This document shows, piece by piece, positions 63,180 to 64,000 of a stretch of DNA of 64,000 nt. The stretch lies in NCBI RefSeq assembly GCF_002797815.1, contig NZ_PGFJ01000001.1:1736001-1800000 (forward strand), written 5' to 3'. The number at the start of each line of letters is the position of its first letter. Within the stretch, counting starts at the first letter, position 1. Origin of the DNA: Mucilaginibacter auburnensis (GTDB lineage: Bacteria > Bacteroidota > Bacteroidia > Sphingobacteriales > Sphingobacteriaceae). A program made the translations under genes and the position numbers. The notes under the pieces are model-generated. The model searched no databases. It saw only the letters and a list, made by a program, of their open reading frames with translations, and was not told where the DNA came from.

Positions 63180-64000
63180 TTATGATGATTTGGCCAGTTC
63201 TTCAAATAATTGCTTTTGCTTTTCGGTAAGGTTGGTAGGTATTTGCACATCATAGGTTATGTACAGGTCGCCGTGGGCGCCTTCTTTTTTGTAAACAGGT
63301 AAGCCTTTCCCTTTCAATTTAACCTTGGTTCCGTTTTGGGTTTCGGGTGCTACCTTTAGTTTTACTTTTCCGGTGAGGGTTTCAATGGTAAGTTCGCCGC
63401 CCAGTACGGCTGTGTAAACATCAATTTTAGCCGTTGCAAAAAGATCCGCTCCCTGTCGCTTAAAACGCGGATCATCTGCTACCAAAAACTTAATAAAAAG
63501 ATCGCCTGCCGGACCGCCGTTTACTCCTGCACCCCCGTGCCCTGCAATTTTTATGGTTTGCCCGTTTTCAACGCCCGCCGGTATGGTAATGCGTATGTTT
63601 TTGCCGTTTACGGTAAGTGTTTGTTTATGTGTTTCTGCAATCTGGGTAAGATCAAGCTGTAACTCTGCATTATAATCCTGACCACGGTAACGCGCCTGCC
63701 TGCCGCGCCCTCCGCCAGCGGCACCCCCAAACATTGATTGAAAAAAGTCTGAGAAATCGCCGCCATTGCCAAAGCCTTCAAAATCAAAAGCCTGCCCGCC
63801 ACCGCCGCCGTACTGGCGCTGTTGCCTTTGTTGCTGTGCTTGCTCGTAAGCTTCGCCATGCTGCCAGTTTTCACCGTATTTATCGTATTTCTTTCGCTTT
63901 TCGGGGTCGCTCAATACCTCGTTGGCTTCGTTAAGCTGCTGAAATTTTTTGTTGGCTTCCTCATCGTTAGGGTTAAGGTCGGGGTGGTACTTACGCGCCA
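63180..64000 (-). CDS. cbpA: DnaJ-type co-chaperone CbpA (5' truncated)
   Basis: The start is outside the window. The visible part includes the J-domain motif HPD ([19 protein letters not shown], near the right edge), then a Gly/Phe-rich region ([20 protein letters not shown]), and the C-terminal substrate-binding domain ([40 protein letters not shown]) without the four-repeat zinc finger of DnaJ. That is the CbpA type, supported by cbpM directly downstream. It stimulates DnaK ATP hydrolysis. Confidence 0.93.
   Translation of the reverse strand, partial: ARKYHPDLNPNDEEANKKFQQLNEANEVLSDPEKRKKYDKYGENWQHGEAYEQAQQQRQQRQYGGGGGQAFDFEGFGNGGDFSDFFQSMFGGAAGGGRGRQARYRGQDYNAELQLDLTQIAETHKQTLTVNGKNIRITIPAGVENGQTIKIAGHGGAGVNGGPAGDLFIKFLVADDPRFKRQGADLFATAKIDVYTAVLGGELTIETLTGKVKLKVAPETQNGTKVKLKGKGLPVYKKEGAHGDLYITYDVQIPTNLTEKQKQLFEELAKSS

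Overview
The window reads as a chromosomal segment from a member of the Bacteroidota, most likely Sphingobacteriaceae close to Mucilaginibacter or Pedobacter. The reasons are family content and signals: barrel-less TonB-plug proteins, a Porin_10-type putative porin, a glycine-rich RRM protein, an HU/SPOR fusion beside ExbB-ExbD-TonB, a GH115 glucuronidase, a DUF6496 protein, PVC-type heme proteins, TAnnTTTG promoter boxes and almost no Shine-Dalgarno sequences. The genus is an inference from remembered gene neighbourhoods, not from a search. There is no phage, integrase, intact insertion sequence, CRISPR array or rRNA operon.

Layout. 1-4.8 kb: two tandem large secreted proteins with macroglobulin-like and plug domains but no barrel. 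4.8-13 kb: sensor kinase, ClpB, a secreted phosphodiesterase, an OmpW porin and an exonuclease/GIY-YIG fusion. 13-17 kb: a cytochrome c, ThuA, PVC-heme lipoprotein cluster. 17-19 kb: a small XRE regulator facing a three-gene operon (DUF2809, membrane protein, MpaB-like oxygenase). 19-21.4 kb: tRNA-Arg(ACG), adk, obgE, rlmH. 21.4-31.8 kb: membrane MutS-like ATPase, a GATase1-like secreted protein, the lpxK-pnp-porin run, an AI-2E transporter, DUF6496, a secreted hypothetical and a Gfo/Idh oxidoreductase. 31.8-37.3 kb: folC, a secreted hypothetical, GH115 and a tiny membrane protein. 37.3-45.5 kb: one long minus-strand cluster, TPR protein, plugless receptor barrel, HU/SPOR protein, ExbB, ExbD, TonB. 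45.8-54 kb: two stand-alone response regulators, an M16 peptidase, an RRM protein, a four-PAS histidine kinase and a BamA-like barrel. 54-64 kb: MFS exporter, lysA and lysC, a glycosyltransferase, a metallophosphoesterase, small lipoproteins, Pr6Pr, MmcQ/YjbR and the cbpM-cbpA chaperone pair, whose cbpA runs off the window.

How it works together. Most of the window is envelope biology: an energised TonB system with its own barrel and periplasmic scaffold, several outer-membrane barrels, lipid A synthesis (lpxK), envelope proteolysis (M16) and polymer or sugar use (GH115, ThuA/PVC heme). Core housekeeping (adk, obgE, rlmH, folC, lysA/lysC, clpB, cbpA) is interspersed.

The most unusual signal is not a gene. 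At least seven intergenic spacers hold elements built from short repeated words, most of them arranged as imperfect palindromes, and one end nearly always sits on or next to a stop codon. One word block recurs in frame inside lysA. A second unexplained signal is a structured plus-strand segment ending in a strong terminator at 58.4-58.5 kb, where no plus-strand gene exists.
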